Positions 6,840 through 6,947 of a DNA stretch of 6,947 nt are shown here, piece after piece. This DNA is from Desulfobacteraceae bacterium (GTDB lineage: Bacteria > Desulfobacterota > Desulfobacteria > Desulfobacterales > SURF-7). The notes beneath the pieces are model-generated. The model was not told the DNA's origin and did not search any database. It worked only from the letters and a program-made list of their open reading frames with translations. The stretch lies in NCBI GenBank assembly GCA_030618925.1, contig JAUXCK010000144.1, positions 1-6,947 on the forward strand. Direction: 5' to 3'. A program made the translations under genes and the position numbers. Within the stretch, counting starts at the first letter, position 1. Each line of letters begins with the position of its first letter.

Positions 6840-6850
6840 CAGTGTTTAAA
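6834..6850. promoter_or_regulatory. Operator-like perfect palindrome
   Basis: TTTAAAC-AGT-GTTTAAA is a 17-base perfect inverted repeat covering the proposed -10 box. Its size and position suit a dimeric helix-turn-helix repressor, most simply the TetR-type protein encoded just downstream acting on its own promoter. Confidence 0.55.
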
Positions 6851-6871
6851 ACAATGATTAAGTCGTTGTTT
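6849..6871. promoter_or_regulatory. Second operator-like inverted repeat
   Basis: AAACAA (6849-6854) and TTGTTT (6866-6871) are inverted, and GA/TC pairs extend the arms after one mismatch. It abuts the first palindrome, and GTTTAAA recurs at 6844 and 6868, 24 bases apart. Two adjoining sites would allow cooperative repressor binding over the start of transcription. Confidence 0.4.
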
Positions 6872-6892
6872 AAATTCCCGTCAGGAAAACAT

Positions 6893-6947
6893 ATGAACGA
6901 TACAAAATTACGCATACTGAAGACAACCGAAAAATTATTTTTTGACA
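6893..6947 (+). CDS. TetR-type transcriptional regulator, N-terminus only
   Basis: Eighteen codons are visible before the window ends: MNDTKLRILKTTEKLFFD. A basic residue followed by the pattern RIL-x-x-x-x-x-LF is the usual first helix of TetR-family DNA-binding domains. AGGA (6883-6886) lies six bases before the ATG. The upstream promoter and two palindromes fit an autoregulated repressor. The helix-turn-helix and ligand domain are outside the window, so the family is likely but not proven. It may control this aromatic cluster or begin a separate downstream operon. Confidence 0.6.
   Translation, partial: MNDTKLRILKTTEKLFFD

Overview
All genes read on the + strand. Base composition is moderate, and the gene content (FAD-linked oxidase, phytoene-desaturase-like flavoprotein, UbiD, UbiX, an arylsulfotransferase-like protein, a TetR-type regulator) suggests an anaerobic bacterium that handles aromatic compounds. 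A sulfate-reducing member of the Desulfobacterota is my best guess. That is inferred from gene content and from a REP-like intergenic repeat of a type I associate with such genomes; no marker gene in the window proves it.

Layout: (1) bases 1-1368 hold the 3' part of an FAD-binding (VAO/PCMH-type) oxidoreductase that begins before the window. (2) An 84-base gap carries a motif resembling a site near the far end of the window. (3) 1453-2823 encodes a complete Rossmann-fold FAD oxidoreductase of the phytoene desaturase/amine oxidase superfamily. (4) The 240-base gap 2824-3063 holds a possible extended -10 promoter and a nested 129-base palindrome with a REP-like core. (5) 3064-4566 encodes a UbiD-family prenylated-FMN (de)carboxylase with its catalytic residues intact. 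(6) 4598-5170 encodes UbiX, the flavin prenyltransferase that makes the UbiD cofactor. (7) 5213-6664 encodes an arylsulfotransferase-like beta-propeller with no visible signal peptide. (8) 6665-6892 is non-coding: a hairpin, four evenly spaced C5 runs, then an AT-rich promoter with palindromic operator-like sites. (9) From 6893 a TetR-type regulator starts and runs off the end.

Working together: UbiX supplies prenylated FMN to the adjacent UbiD, which would carboxylate or decarboxylate an aromatic or alpha,beta-unsaturated acid. The two flavoproteins upstream could oxidise or desaturate the same compound, and the sulfotransferase-like protein could move sulfate on or off a phenolic group or simply bind an aromatic ligand. 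The combination resembles an uncharacterised catabolic or modification pathway. The substrate cannot be read from sequence. The catalytic assignment is firm for UbiX and UbiD, family-level for the flavoproteins, and tentative for the last enzyme.
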